Assembly: GCA_015061605.1 (NCBI GenBank)
Contig: SUWH01000029.1
Coordinates: 1-33,714 of the forward strand
Source of the DNA: Lentisphaerota bacterium
Lineage (GTDB): Bacteria; Verrucomicrobiota; Lentisphaeria; Victivallales; Victivallaceae
DNA: 33,714 nt
Reading direction: 5' to 3'
Shown: in pieces, positions 1 through 8,541 of the stretch
How positions within the stretch are numbered: position 1 is the stretch's first letter
Layout of the letters: the number at the start of each line of letters is the position of its first letter
Notes under the pieces: model-generated
Seen by the model: the letters and a program-made list of their open reading frames with translations, nothing else
Database searches by the model: none
What the model was told of the DNA's origin: nothing
Made by a program: the position numbers and the translations under genes

Positions 1-208
1 CAGAGTGCGTGCCGGTTTCAAGGGCAACAACTATTGATTCAGACGGAACAGGTACTTTATCAAAAAATTCATTCAAACTTTTTTGGGTGTTTGAAATTTT
101 GCCAAAAGAGACACCTTTTTCACCTTTCAAAGCAAAAATTTCAATAGTTTTTTGAGAAATGTCCAATCCGAAGTAGATTTTTTCCTGATTGGGTGATACA
201 TTATCCAT
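1..208 (-). CDS. IS110-family transposase, N-terminal fragment cut by window edge
   Basis: Only the first 69 codons are inside the window. The ATG at 208 follows a strong Shine-Dalgarno (GGAGGAC, about 214-220). The fragment starts a RuvC-like DEDD domain: YFGLDIS carries the first catalytic Asp (residue 16) after a short beta strand, and ALETGTHS carries the Glu (residue 64). That ETGTHS box is characteristic of IS110/IS1111 DEDD transposases, which in known members act as recombinases guided by an RNA made from a non-coding end of the element. The rest of the catalytic domain and the Transposase_20 domain lie beyond base 1, so I cannot say whether the element is intact. It is divergent in history from the LPS operon next door but is read in the same direction. 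Confidence 0.85.
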   Translation of the reverse strand, partial: MDNVSPNQEKIYFGLDISQKTIEIFALKGEKGVSFGKISNTQKSLNEFFDKVPVPSESIVVALETGTHS

Positions 209-228
209 GGTTTGTCCTCCTGATTTTT

Positions 229-248
229 GAAGCGCACTATGCGACTTC
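229..248 (-). other. Small stem-loop in the leader of the IS110 transposase
   Basis: GAAGCGCA (229-236) pairs with TGCG-a-CTTC (240-248) around a 3-nt loop, with one bulged base. It lies immediately upstream of the transposase Shine-Dalgarno, in the non-coding end of the element. It could be part of a bridge-RNA structure or a leader hairpin; the sequence alone does not decide. Confidence 0.4.
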
Positions 249-310
249 GTTGTTCTTGGATTAACATAAATCCGTTTTTATCAAGAGGCAAACCACTTTT
301 TATTTTCGGC

Positions 311-343
311 GCAAAAAAATGAGAGACCTCTTGTGTCTCTCAT
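311..343 (-). terminator. Intrinsic terminator after the waaP-like gene
   Basis: ATGAGAGAC (319-327) and GTCTCTCAT (335-343) form a perfect 9-bp stem with a 7-nt loop. On the minus strand the stem is followed by seven T's (complement of 313-319). A second perfect hairpin, GACGGAT/ATCCGTC (355-361 with 365-371), precedes it. Both lie downstream of the kinase stop at 449, so they fit as a double terminator of the LPS core operon. Confidence 0.6.
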
Positions 344-394
344 AATATCTTCACGACGGATGCAATCCGTCTCTTCACATCCTCTCCCTCCCCC

Positions 395-428
395 TTTTTC
401 AAAAAAAGCGGAGTATTTTGCCGCTCCG
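395..428. repeat. Dispersed repeat, copy 1 (shared with 33439-33472)
   Basis: The segment beginning TTTTTCAAAAAAAGCGG and ending TTTTGCCGCTCCG is repeated in the same orientation at 33439-33472 with about two differences. It contains a small AGCGG/CCGCT hairpin. In both places it is intergenic or just past a gene end, and GTCGCGGCA follows shortly after it. It overlaps no credible coding sequence. Confidence 0.75.
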
Positions 429-448
429 ATGTCGCGGCAGAGAGTTTT

Positions 449-1243
449 TCAGGAAAACTGCGGAGCTTTGCCGTGTTCCTTATGGTACAGTTTGGTTGCC
501 GTTTTTTCCACATCCAACCAGAATTTCCGGTTTTCGCGCAACTCTTTTTTGAGCGGATACCCGGAATATTCCCGGATGAAACGCAACGCTTCACGGCGGG
601 TCAAACTTGCCGACCACGCTGAAAACAGCAAACCGGCAACATCTTTCACATGGTAACGGTACGGAACTTTTTTCCGGATTTGCGCCCGGTGCAGATCAAT
701 GACATAAACTGTCGGATTCCGGTTTTCTGCGGTCGGCAGATGGAGCATATAGTGGCAGATATAGCAATCCCGGTGATTGATACCGGCACGGTGCATCGTT
801 CCGGCACTGCGGGCGACGGCACAAATCAGGCGGTTCCGCAAAGGGGAAACCGGATTTTCAGCGCCCCACTCTTCCAGAGTGATTACACCGGTCAACTCTT
901 CTGTGATAAGGAATGATTCCCGTCTGGCCGGATTGAAAAATCTCTCTGCAAAAGCGGCACTTTTCATAGTGGCTATACCCAATTGTGCCAGTTTTGCCAG
1001 AGCCTGAAACTCATTACGAGCTCCCGTGACCGGCAGTTTGAATTGCATCAGATTTTTGAATATCTCTTTCCAGCCGACACCCCGGTGGATTTTGACAAAA
1101 AAGCCTTTTCCTTCAACTTCGATGCGGAAAGTCTTACGGTTTTTGACGTTGCGGAATACCTCCCCTTCCAACTCAAAAACCGCATCAAACGGATCACGAT
1201 CCGCCCACAACCGGGCAAACGGTTCATTCAATTCCAGATGCAC
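449..1243 (-). CDS. waaP: LPS core heptose kinase, WaaP/RfaP (InaA) family
   Basis: A 264-residue protein-kinase-like enzyme that by family role phosphorylates the inner-core heptose of lipopolysaccharide on the cytoplasmic side. FFVKIHRG (Lys51) is the ATP-binding lysine region, HRDCYICH (Asp159) the catalytic loop, and IDLHRAQIR the metal-binding DLHR element; all three match RfaP closely and the length is right. The start is GTG at 1243, chosen because GAGGAGAG lies 8 nt upstream. Its first 20 bases overlap the end of the glycosyltransferase gene, so the two are translationally coupled, as in enterobacterial waaG-waaP. The phosphorylated sugar in this organism is not proven. A terminator follows at 311-343. 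Confidence 0.88.
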   Translation of the reverse strand: MHLELNEPFARLWADRDPFDAVFELEGEVFRNVKNRKTFRIEVEGKGFFVKIHRGVGWKEIFKNLMQFKLPVTGARNEFQALAKLAQLGIATMKSAAFAERFFNPARRESFLITEELTGVITLEEWGAENPVSPLRNRLICAVARSAGTMHRAGINHRDCYICHYMLHLPTAENRNPTVYVIDLHRAQIRKKVPYRYHVKDVAGLLFSAWSASLTRREALRFIREYSGYPLKKELRENRKFWLDVEKTATKLYHKEHGKAPQFS

Positions 1244-2420
1244 GATTTATTCTCTCCTCAATAATATCTGCCGCCAGCTTGCTGCCGCGGAAAAATTCAT
1301 CTTTTATCAAAGTTACTGCCGCCGACTGCTGAAGTTCATCCAGACTTCCCGGTACGGTCAACAGCAGCCGCAAAGCCCGGTTCAAATGTCTCTGGCTGAA
1401 CGGGCGCTTCAATACCACCGCCGCGCCGGATTCAATTATCTGCCCGGCATATCCGCAGTTTCCGGTACACAGCACCGGCGTACCGCAGCAGATCGCCTCC
1501 AGAAGCACGATCCCTGCCGCCTCATTGCGTGCCGGGTGGATAAGCAGATCGGCAGCACAGAGCAGATCCGGCACATCCATCCTTGCCCCCAGAAAAAACA
1601 CCCGGTCATCCACGCCGAGCCGTCCGGCGAAACGGCGCAGTTTAGTTTCGTCATTACGTCCGACGATAAACAGTTTGGCATTGACCTCCTGATCCAGCGG
1701 CAAAGCGGCAAGCGCAGCAATGGCGCGATCGGCACCTTTGGCATAAAAGGCAGAAGCGACAAAAAACAATGCTTTTTCATCATCTTTGATATTCAAGTCA
1801 TTGCGGGTACGCTCCCGCCGTTCTCTACGCTCCGGGGCAACGTTGCGGTAAATATCTTCAACTCCCGGCGGCAGAATCCTGAACCGTTCATCTGCAGTAC
1901 CGTAAATATTCTGATAGGCGCGTTTCTGCAGCTCGCTCTGACAGAAGATCAAACCGGGATTACCCTTACCGAATACCTGATGTTCCATTGATGAATATAT
2001 CCGCCACCGGCGGGAAAAAATCCTTCTCCACAACGGGATCTGCCCGGATGTCCGGACAAAAGGCAGATCATCGACAAAATATCCGTCCGCAGAAGAAACT
2101 TTATTGAAACTCAAATGAAAATCAAAATCCCGTTTTTTCAACACCCGTGCCAACGCGAGGTCAAACTTATGAGCTTTGGCGGAACTGCTGCTTCCGGAGA
2201 TCCGCAAACGGCGGACCGTCACTTTTTCCGGAATTTTTTCCGATTCCCAGGACATACAGAATATGGTTACATCAAAATTACGGCGCTGCAGTTCCAATAC
2301 AATATCCATCATACTCTTCTGCAAACCGCCGTGGGGAAAATAACGGTAAATGGAAACCGCTGCTTTCCCGCACCGCGCCGGAGGATGAGTGTCACTGCAT
2401 CCAGACTCTTCAATATCCAT
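1224..2420 (-). CDS. waaG: LPS core glycosyltransferase, WaaG-like (GT4, GT-B fold)
   Basis: A 398-residue GT4 glycosyltransferase. The N-terminal Rossmann half has SIYRYFPHGGLQK near residue 24, matching the YRYFPFGGLQ of WaaG (UDP-glucose:LPS heptose glucosyltransferase). The C-terminal nucleotide-sugar half has HPARNEAAGIVLLE, the E-x7-E motif, followed by CCGTPVLCTG. About 22 residues precede the usual start; no better in-frame start with a Shine-Dalgarno is visible, so this extension is either real or the start is wrong. It acts on LPS core at the inner membrane and is coupled to the waaP-like kinase by a 20-bp overlap, which strengthens the WaaG reading over a generic GT4. The sugar added is not determined. 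Confidence 0.82.
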   Translation of the reverse strand: MDIEESGCSDTHPPARCGKAAVSIYRYFPHGGLQKSMMDIVLELQRRNFDVTIFCMSWESEKIPEKVTVRRLRISGSSSSAKAHKFDLALARVLKKRDFDFHLSFNKVSSADGYFVDDLPFVRTSGQIPLWRRIFSRRWRIYSSMEHQVFGKGNPGLIFCQSELQKRAYQNIYGTADERFRILPPGVEDIYRNVAPERRERRERTRNDLNIKDDEKALFFVASAFYAKGADRAIAALAALPLDQEVNAKLFIVGRNDETKLRRFAGRLGVDDRVFFLGARMDVPDLLCAADLLIHPARNEAAGIVLLEAICCGTPVLCTGNCGYAGQIIESGAAVVLKRPFSQRHLNRALRLLLTVPGSLDELQQSAAVTLIKDEFFRGSKLAADIIEERINRASGIE

Positions 2421-2449
2421 ATGATTTTATGTCCTGTGCTGTTAAAAAA

Positions 2450-2479
2450 TATATACACATATCTAACATACACCGTCAA
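2450..2479 (-). promoter_or_regulatory. Candidate sigma-70 promoter for the waaG-waaP operon
   Basis: On the minus strand TTGACG (2479-2474) and TATATA (2455-2450) are 18 bp apart, about 30 bp upstream of the waaG-like ATG and just after the terminator of the preceding gene. Two other TTGA hexamers lie close by, so the exact -35 is uncertain. Confidence 0.45.
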
Positions 2480-2502
2480 GCAGTCAAAATCAAGTCTTTA
2501 CA

Positions 2503-2530
2503 CAAAAAAACACCGGGCGGATACCCGGTG
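2503..2530 (-). terminator. Intrinsic terminator of the lipoprotein gene
   Basis: CACCGGG (2511-2517) and CCCGGTG (2524-2530) form a 7-bp stem with a 6-nt loop. On the minus strand a run of seven T's (complement of 2504-2510) follows. It is 22 bases past the lipoprotein stop and insulates it from waaG. Confidence 0.8.
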
Positions 2531-2551
2531 TAAAAAATACTTTTCCGGCAA

Positions 2552-3049
2552 TTATTTTACTTTGCGGATAATGACTTTGGTATTTTCCGGAAGCCGGTCA
2601 TTTTTACCGACGGTGAATTCCGCACTGCCGTCTTTTTGAATGGTGTAATACTGATTGGATTTACCGGCGGCATCACTTATGACCAGTTTACCGTCCGCGA
2701 CTTTCCATTTGCCTTCGACAACGGCGGCTTTACCGTCTTTTTCATAGTGAAATTTGACCACACCTTTTTTGCACAGCTCAAGTTTGGGGCTGTGATCGAC
2801 CGGAAGAGCGGTAAGCTTGCCATTCTGACTGACAAAGAATTCCCACTTGCCCATAAACGGACACTTTTTTGCTTTGGCACAGGGCATGGTGCATTTTTTG
2901 TCATTGGGGCAATTTTTTTTGCTCTTTTCAGCCTTCGGACAAGCCTTTTTACAGCTCTTTTCAGCTTTCGGGCAGCTCCCGGCAGAACAGCACCCGCTGA
3001 CAGCAAAAACCAGCAGAGACGCCATGATACTCATCATAAAAATTTTCAT
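2552..3049 (-). CDS. Small lipoprotein with a Cys/Lys-rich spacer and a C-terminal beta domain
   Basis: 165 residues with no family I can name. A signal peptide ends in a lipobox VSGC (Cys20), so the protein should be lipid-anchored. Residues about 20-65 are very rich in Cys and Lys, with the imperfect repeats CPKAEKS (twice), CPNDKKC and CAKAKKC spaced every 8-12 residues. From GKWEFF (about residue 67) to the end there is a compact beta-rich domain with GKW twice, which resembles lipocalin-like or copper-resistance-type domains only in outline. The start ATG follows GGAGGT. It is monocistronic, with its own promoter and terminator, and divergent from a TSUP transporter gene. Metal or thiol binding is an inference from the cysteines. 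Confidence 0.75.
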   Translation of the reverse strand: MKIFMMSIMASLLVFAVSGCCSAGSCPKAEKSCKKACPKAEKSKKNCPNDKKCTMPCAKAKKCPFMGKWEFFVSQNGKLTALPVDHSPKLELCKKGVVKFHYEKDGKAAVVEGKWKVADGKLVISDAAGKSNQYYTIQKDGSAEFTVGKNDRLPENTKVIIRKVK

Positions 3050-3072
3050 GATAAACCTCCATTGTTTTCATC

Positions 3073-3092
3073 GTGCAACTTTTCTGTTGCAC
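3073..3092 (-). promoter_or_regulatory. Inverted repeat at the lipoprotein transcription start
   Basis: GTGCAAC (3073-3079) and GTTGCAC (3086-3092) are a perfect inverted repeat around six bases. It sits where transcription from the promoter at 3098-3125 should begin, so it is either an operator or a 5'-end mRNA hairpin. Confidence 0.4.
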
Positions 3093-3097
3093 TACCT

Positions 3098-3125
3098 AAT
3101 ATAAACCATCATTCTTTAAATGCAA
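3098..3125 (-). promoter_or_regulatory. Candidate promoter of the lipoprotein gene
   Basis: Minus-strand TTGCAT (3125-3120) and TATATT (3103-3098) are separated by 16 bp, about 50 bp upstream of the lipoprotein ATG. Confidence 0.5.
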
Positions 3126-3142
3126 ACCGCAAAATAAAAATC

Positions 3143-3171
3143 TTGACATAAAATATTTGCCGCAGTATATT
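3143..3171 (+). promoter_or_regulatory. Sigma-70 promoter of the first TSUP gene
   Basis: A consensus TTGACA (3143-3148), a 17-bp spacer and TATATT (3166-3171), 44 bp upstream of the ATG at 3216. It lies back to back with the promoter of the divergent lipoprotein gene. Confidence 0.7.
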
Positions 3172-3215
3172 ATGCAACTTGCAAATCCGACACTCAATCA
3201 TATAACGGAAATACT

Positions 3216-3965
3216 ATGAAAGAAATTTTATCGGCTCTGGTAATTTTTGCCACCCATACCCTCGAAGGGATCACCGGTTTCGGCAGTTCCGTTCTTGCCC
3301 TGCCCTTTCTGGAGCCCTCGCTGGGACTTGATCTCACGGTTAAACTGCTCTGTATTTTAAGCTGGAGCATGGCACTTTACATCATCATCCGTTCGTGGAA
3401 AGAGATCAAATGGAGAGAATTCCTTTTTATCGTGCTGTGGGCTGGACTGGGGATGCCGGTCGGCATCTGGATGTTCGACCGTATGCCGGCGGGGATCCTG
3501 TGTGTGATACTGGGGGTATTCATGGTCTTTGTCGGTGTCAGAGGGGTAAAATCAAGCTGCAAGTCGACCACCGCTCCTCAAATTCCTGCAAAACGGACTC
3601 TTTTAATGAAAATACTGCTCTTTGCCGGAGGCATAATTCAGGGGGCATTCGGTACCGGCGGCCCGTTTATTGTCATCTATTCCGCACGGGCGCTTCCGGA
3701 AAAACGGGTATTCCGGGTCACATTGAGTTTATTGTGGCTGAGTATCAACAGCTGCCGTCTGATCTTCTGGCTTTTCAGCGGGAAACTGAATGATCCAGTG
3801 ACCGGGAAAGCGTTATTATGGGCGTTTCCGGTGATGCTCGCCGGAGTTGTTCTGGGTGATCATCTGCACAATAAAGTAAGTGAACGGAATTTTAAAATCG
3901 GAGCTTACGCCATATTAGTCCTCTCCGGGATATTCATGGTGATGAATAACGCCATCAAGCTGTGA
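3216..3965 (+). CDS. TSUP (TauE/SafE) family membrane transporter
   Basis: 249 residues, strongly hydrophobic, with seven or eight likely membrane segments in two related halves. Near the N-terminus GITGFGSSVLALPFL and in the second half GIIQGAFGTGGPFIV are the duplicated Gly-rich signatures of the sulfite/organosulfonate exporter (TauE/SafE, DUF81) family. Members move sulfite, sulfoacetate, thiosulfate or other small anions across the inner membrane; the substrate here cannot be told. The length is normal. It is expressed alone from a near-consensus promoter and is convergent with rpoN, 29 bp between stops, with no clear hairpin between them. A second member of the family lies at 25408-26163. 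Confidence 0.87.
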   Translation: MKEILSALVIFATHTLEGITGFGSSVLALPFLEPSLGLDLTVKLLCILSWSMALYIIIRSWKEIKWREFLFIVLWAGLGMPVGIWMFDRMPAGILCVILGVFMVFVGVRGVKSSCKSTTAPQIPAKRTLLMKILLFAGGIIQGAFGTGGPFIVIYSARALPEKRVFRVTLSLLWLSINSCRLIFWLFSGKLNDPVTGKALLWAFPVMLAGVVLGDHLHNKVSERNFKIGAYAILVLSGIFMVMNNAIKL

Positions 3966-3993
3966 TACAGCAAAGGCGGCGGTATTCCGCAAG

Positions 3994-5454
3994 TCAGAAA
4001 TTCTTGCGCTTTGACGCACCGGGAATATTCAGCATGGTGCGGTATTTGGCAACGGTACGCCGTTCGATCCGGATATTTTCTTTATTCAGCATCCGGGCGA
4101 TTTCCTCATCCGAAAGCGGCAATGCGGGATTTTCATTGTCGATCAACCGGCGGATTTTTTCTTTTACCGCCGTTTGCGACAGCTGTCCGGAATTGCGCTT
4201 GCCGCCGGACGGAAAAAAGAAGCGCAACGGCAGTACCCCCTGCGGAGTACGGACAAATTTATTCTGCACCGCGCGGGTGATGGTACTGGCATCGTGGCCG
4301 AGGATTCCGGCGGCTTCACTCATGGTGAAACTTTTCAATCCGTCCACTCCGGAGCGGAAAAATTCCCGCTGATGTTTTACCACCAGTTCCGCCAGCCGTT
4401 TCAACGTTGATCCGCGCATATCCAGAGCTTTGACCAGATTGCGGGCGCGGGAAATTTTTTCAACAAGATATTTGCGGTCATCTGCGGTAAGTGACTTGTC
4501 TTCAAGCATTTTTTCATAAAGTTTGGAAACAGTAAACCGCTGTTGAAAATCATTGAACATATTTACTGACAAAGTACCGTCCGGAAGCTCTACGATCTCA
4601 AAATCCGGCTGAATATATTCTGTTGGACGCTCGCTGCCAACTGCCGGGGCAGAAATTTTGACCTCACTTAAAGTGGCGAGCATCTTTTCCACTTCGACTT
4701 CAGAAGTATTCAATTTCGCCGCCAATTGAACGAGCCAATCCCTGCCGGGTCCGGTAAAATCGGGCATATTTTCCAATTCATCGCACAACAAAACCATTTC
4801 AGGAGACAACTTGCCGGAAAGGTGCAACTGCTGTTTGAAAAAATCGCTGCGCCGACCGATCCAAACTCCTTCCGGCGCGATACTGCGGACGATTTTCAAC
4901 GCGTTTTCAACATCTTCAATGGTGATTTCCTGGGAATTCTCCTCAAGCATACTGCTCATTACCAGATCGGCAAGCGGTACCGTGAGAAAACCGTCCGGGT
5001 CGATAGAGGAAATGATTTCGGATACAGGAAGTTTCAATTTTTCCGGAATATCGGCAACTTCCGCTTCAATCATCAACATATCGCGCAAAGTCGGAGCAGA
5101 TGCCGGAGAATTACTGATAAATTCCGCTTTCCGGTCATCGGAAGAAATTTCAACCGGCAGCGGCAGTTCATTTGACCACTCCTCCTGACTGGCAAGTTCA
5201 GACTCATAGCCGTAGTCATCCTCATCCCGGCGGGATGAAGTATTATCCGGGAGCTGATCTCCGGCAGTATTGGAATTCAAATTTACACTGTTTTCTTCCA
5301 AAGCCGGATTATTGAGCAATTCAGCTTTCAGCGTCTGTTCAAGTCCAGCCAGCGGCAGCGCCAGCAGTTCAAGTCCGAGCTGTTGTTGAGCATTCAGTAC
5401 AACTGTCTGCTGCTGAATCGTTCCTGTTTGCAGATTTTGTTCAAAACCGGACAT
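3994..5454 (-). CDS. rpoN: RNA polymerase sigma-54 factor RpoN
   Basis: 486 residues with the full sigma-54 architecture. Region I (about 10-60) is Gln/Leu-rich and ends in LLNNPALEE. An acidic linker follows, then the core-binding domain (about 110-300), a helix-turn-helix around ILGHDASTITRAVQNK, and the diagnostic RpoN box RRTVAKYR near residue 468, which recognises the -24 element. Sigma-54 needs AAA+ activators, none of which is in this window. It is the last gene of a tight operon nadC-ruvA-symporter-nfo-rpoN, with its start 25 bp after the nfo stop. Confidence 0.95.
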   Translation of the reverse strand: MSGFEQNLQTGTIQQQTVVLNAQQQLGLELLALPLAGLEQTLKAELLNNPALEENSVNLNSNTAGDQLPDNTSSRRDEDDYGYESELASQEEWSNELPLPVEISSDDRKAEFISNSPASAPTLRDMLMIEAEVADIPEKLKLPVSEIISSIDPDGFLTVPLADLVMSSMLEENSQEITIEDVENALKIVRSIAPEGVWIGRRSDFFKQQLHLSGKLSPEMVLLCDELENMPDFTGPGRDWLVQLAAKLNTSEVEVEKMLATLSEVKISAPAVGSERPTEYIQPDFEIVELPDGTLSVNMFNDFQQRFTVSKLYEKMLEDKSLTADDRKYLVEKISRARNLVKALDMRGSTLKRLAELVVKHQREFFRSGVDGLKSFTMSEAAGILGHDASTITRAVQNKFVRTPQGVLPLRFFFPSGGKRNSGQLSQTAVKEKIRRLIDNENPALPLSDEEIARMLNKENIRIERRTVAKYRTMLNIPGASKRKNF

Positions 5455-5479
5455 AAGTGATCAGTTTTCCCTTTTATTT

Positions 5480-6322
5480 TCAGCGGGCAAGTTTCTGCAG
5501 CGCAGCGATCTCCTCCTGCCAGACGGATTCATCCGGCGTTTCCAATATAAGCGGAATATTATCAAATCGCGGATCGCTGACGATCTTTTCAAAAGGCAGA
5601 AATCCGAGATTGCCTTTACCCAGAGAGTCATGCCGGTCAAGTTTCTGCCCCAGCACCCCTTTGGCATCGTTGAGGTGCATTCCGCGCAGATATTTGAAAC
5701 CGATCAATTTCTCAAACCGGTCAAAAACCTTTTCAAACCCTTCGGCAGTTGAAATATCATATCCGGCAGCAAAAGCATGGCAGGTGTCGATGCATACTCC
5801 GACCCGATCCGGCAAGTTTACCGTTTCCATCATCAATGCCAATTGCTCAAAGGTGAACCCCAGATTGCTTCCCTGACCTGCGGTATTTTCAAAAACTGCG
5901 GTAACTCCGGGAACCTCTTCCAGAGCGAGCCGCACCGTTTCACCGATAATGCGGCATCCGGTTTCATCATCGACGGCTTTCAAGGTACTGCCGGGGTGAA
6001 AATTCAACCGGTCAAGTCCGAGCAGAGCGCACCGCTGCAATTCGTCAATAAATGCTTTCAATGCCCGCGAACGCTTCTCTTTATCCGGCTGCCCAAGGTT
6101 GATAAGATAGCTGTCATGAGGCAGTATCTGCGCCGGAGTGTAGTTGTATTTCCGGCAATTCTCCTTGAATGCGGCGATCTGTTCAGCGGTATATCCCGGA
6201 GCGCTCCATTGCCGTTGATTTTTGGTAAAAAGGGCGAATGCCGTTGCACCGAGCTGTGCGGCATTCAACGGAGCGTTTTCCACTCCGCCGGAAATCGAAA
6301 CGTGTGCGCCGATATACTTCAT
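5480..6322 (-). CDS. nfo: Endonuclease IV (AP endonuclease) Nfo
   Basis: 280 residues, the usual length. This TIM-barrel enzyme cleaves DNA 5' of abasic sites with a trinuclear zinc centre. The expected metal ligands are visible in order: NFHPGS (His), ENTAGQG (Glu), IDTCHAF (Asp, His), MHLNDAKG (His), DRHDSLGKG (Asp, His) and LETP (Glu). The N-terminal GAHVSISGG is also typical. It sits 10 bp from the symporter gene above it and 25 bp from rpoN below it, inside one operon; the neighbours share no pathway with it except possibly ruvA (repair). Confidence 0.96.
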   Translation of the reverse strand: MKYIGAHVSISGGVENAPLNAAQLGATAFALFTKNQRQWSAPGYTAEQIAAFKENCRKYNYTPAQILPHDSYLINLGQPDKEKRSRALKAFIDELQRCALLGLDRLNFHPGSTLKAVDDETGCRIIGETVRLALEEVPGVTAVFENTAGQGSNLGFTFEQLALMMETVNLPDRVGVCIDTCHAFAAGYDISTAEGFEKVFDRFEKLIGFKYLRGMHLNDAKGVLGQKLDRHDSLGKGNLGFLPFEKIVSDPRFDNIPLILETPDESVWQEEIAALQKLAR

Positions 6323-6332
6323 GACCGTTTCC

Positions 6333-7925
6333 TTAAAATTTCACTGCTCCTACCGCGTTAAGGAATGCAATAAAGACCACTACCGGAGTGATGAAGCGGA
6401 CAAAGAATCCCCACAGCACCGCAAGTGAGAACAAACTTATTTTGCGGTCTTCATCACCGGAGTTGTCTTTAAATCCGGCAAACAGCAGCCATAAATTGCC
6501 ATTGACGATATTGCTGTCAGTACCTTTACGAAGTTCTTTGGCGGCGCGGCGCACCCCCCAACCCCAGCCGACATAGAGTGACAGGATGAATCCGCACAAA
6601 GGCAGCAGCCAGTTGCAGGCAAAGCTGTCCAAAACGAGGAAGAGTGACGGTGAAAGATCTTCGCCCCACACCTTGATCAGGAAGTTCTGCAATCCGGAGA
6701 AGCGGCTCCAATCGCTCATCGAAAAGGCGCAAACCACCCCCAGCGCAATACAGATCACCGCGACCAGAGCGACCGCACTGCGCCGCTTCATTTTGAATTC
6801 ATCGACAAATACCCGAACCGGCGGTTCAAACAGACTCATTTCACTGGTGAATGCGGCGATCGCGATCATCATGAAAAACATACCGTTCCACAACCAGCCG
6901 CCGGGGATGTGGTTGAATGAAGCCGGCAGCACTTCATAAATAAGAACCGGACCGCTGGTTTCTTTGAAGCCCATGGCAAATACCGCAGGGAAAATCGCCA
7001 ATCCCGCCATCATCGCAGCCATTGTATCCAGCACCAGTACACTCACCGCAGAATTGACAATATTTTCTTTCTTGCCAAGATAACTGCCGTAAGTAAGCAC
7101 GATACCCATACCCAGACTCAAAGAGAAAAAGGAGTGTCCCATCGCCGCAATAACGCTGTTGGCAGAGAGTTTTGAAAAATCCGGTGACAGGAAAAATTTC
7201 AACCCATTTTCCGCCCCCGGCAGAGTCAATCCGCGCACGATAAGCACGATAAGCAAAACGAAAAGCAGCGGCATCAACACCTTTGACCACCGTTCAATAC
7301 CTTTGCGCACACCGGAGAAACAAACCAGTGCACACAGGGACATAAACAGCACCGTACAACCGAGAACCGGGATCATCATATCTCCCGATGCGGCTGCGAT
7401 CGGTTCCATTACAGCTGCGGCACCATTCGGATCACCGAAATTCAACTGCCGCAAAAATGATTTACCCATGTAAAGCAAAGTCCAACCGCCGATGACTCCG
7501 TAGTAACCGGTTATGATGATTGGGATGATCACGCCGCTGATAAAACCAACCGTCTTCCATCCGAAAACCAGAAAAACTATACCGGCAACAGTGACCGCTG
7601 TCCCGTAACCGTAATGATTGAGAAACAGCAGAATGACCCCGATTATGACCAACAGCGAACCGATCAAATCGGAAAAAGTGGTGCGCGATTTATTCTTTAA
7701 CAGAAACGCACCGACGGTACTGCTTTGAGCAGCACGTCCCATGGCAAGCTCCGCCAGCAGCAGCGGAAAACCGACCAATACGACACAGACTAAATAGAGC
7801 AGCACGAACGCGCCGCCGCCATTCATACCGCAAATGTACGGAAACTTCCAAATGTTCCCCAGACCGACAGCTGAACCGGCAACAGCAAATATGAAGCCCC
7901 AACGGCTTCCCCATTGTTCTCTCAT
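6333..7925 (-). CDS. Sodium-dependent symporter, SNF (neurotransmitter transporter) family
   Basis: 530 residues with about 11-12 membrane segments in the LeuT fold. The first helix contains [14 protein letters not shown] followed by NGGGAF, the SNF signature whose unwound part binds sodium and substrate. Bacterial members import amino acids with Na+; substrate unknown here. The ATG at 7925 is preferred over the adjacent TTG at 7928 because GGAG then sits 8 nt upstream. It lies between ruvA (19-bp gap) and nfo (10-bp gap) in an operon. There is a hydrophobic pair of helices early on ([12 protein letters not shown]) that looks like an insertion after the second helix relative to LeuT. Confidence 0.9.
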   Translation of the reverse strand: MREQWGSRWGFIFAVAGSAVGLGNIWKFPYICGMNGGGAFVLLYLVCVVLVGFPLLLAELAMGRAAQSSTVGAFLLKNKSRTTFSDLIGSLLVIIGVILLFLNHYGYGTAVTVAGIVFLVFGWKTVGFISGVIIPIIITGYYGVIGGWTLLYMGKSFLRQLNFGDPNGAAAVMEPIAAASGDMMIPVLGCTVLFMSLCALVCFSGVRKGIERWSKVLMPLLFVLLIVLIVRGLTLPGAENGLKFFLSPDFSKLSANSVIAAMGHSFFSLSLGMGIVLTYGSYLGKKENIVNSAVSVLVLDTMAAMMAGLAIFPAVFAMGFKETSGPVLIYEVLPASFNHIPGGWLWNGMFFMMIAIAAFTSEMSLFEPPVRVFVDEFKMKRRSAVALVAVICIALGVVCAFSMSDWSRFSGLQNFLIKVWGEDLSPSLFLVLDSFACNWLLPLCGFILSLYVGWGWGVRRAAKELRKGTDSNIVNGNLWLLFAGFKDNSGDEDRKISLFSLAVLWGFFVRFITPVVVFIAFLNAVGAVKF

Positions 7926-7944
7926 CAATTATTCTCCAAAGTTG

Positions 7945-8541
7945 TTATTTTCCTGAATTCAATCTGCCGATAGCTTTGCGCAGCAGATTTTCGGTTGTTT
8001 TCTCTTCATCGGTCAACTCGCCCAACAGCGCATTGACCACCTTGTTGACCGCATCACGCTTGAATCCGAGCTGTTCCAATGCGGCGCAGGCATCGGCGGC
8101 AGCGCTGTTGCCGACCGGAGCGGCGGCGGCTGGATCAGCACCTTCCAGACGGCCTTTGAGTTCGACGACCAGCCGTTCAGCGGTACGTTTACCGACTCCG
8201 CTGATGCGGCTCAACGCCTTGACATCTCCGGCGGAAACTGCGGCGCAGAAATTCGCCACCGGCATGGAACTCAACACATTGAGTGCAAGCTTACCTCCGA
8301 CACCTGAAACATCGATCAACTTGCGGAAGAGTTTCCGCTCTTCCAATGTTGCAAAACCGAAAAGAGTTATCGCATCTTCCCGCACCTGCGTGTGGATATA
8401 AAGAGTAATTTCCCGGTTTTCCAACGGCAGTTTGTCAAAAGTTGACAACGGTATAGCAACTTCGTAACCGACCCCGTTGACATCCAGCAAACAGGAACTG
8501 AAGTCGCGTTCAAGCAAAGTTCCGGACAGCCGTCCGATCAT
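7945..8541 (-). CDS. ruvA: Holliday junction DNA helicase subunit RuvA
   Basis: 198 residues, standard length. N-terminal OB-fold (MIGRLSGTLLER), a middle helix-hairpin-helix region with ISGVGKRTAERLVVELKG near residue 110-127, and a C-terminal three-helix domain (about 150-198) that contacts RuvB. It binds four-way junctions and loads RuvB for branch migration. The start overlaps the nadC stop by ATGA, so the two are coupled. Neither ruvB nor ruvC is in the window. Confidence 0.96.
   Translation of the reverse strand: MIGRLSGTLLERDFSSCLLDVNGVGYEVAIPLSTFDKLPLENREITLYIHTQVREDAITLFGFATLEERKLFRKLIDVSGVGGKLALNVLSSMPVANFCAAVSAGDVKALSRISGVGKRTAERLVVELKGRLEGADPAAAAPVGNSAAADACAALEQLGFKRDAVNKVVNALLGELTDEEKTTENLLRKAIGRLNSGK

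Noticed and set aside
1026-1991. A 321-residue plus-strand open frame
   Set aside because: Antisense to the waaP/waaG-like genes, Ser/Arg-rich with no recognisable domain.
3966-3993. Bidirectional terminator between the TSUP gene and rpoN
   Set aside because: No stem of useful length and no T tract in the 28 bases.
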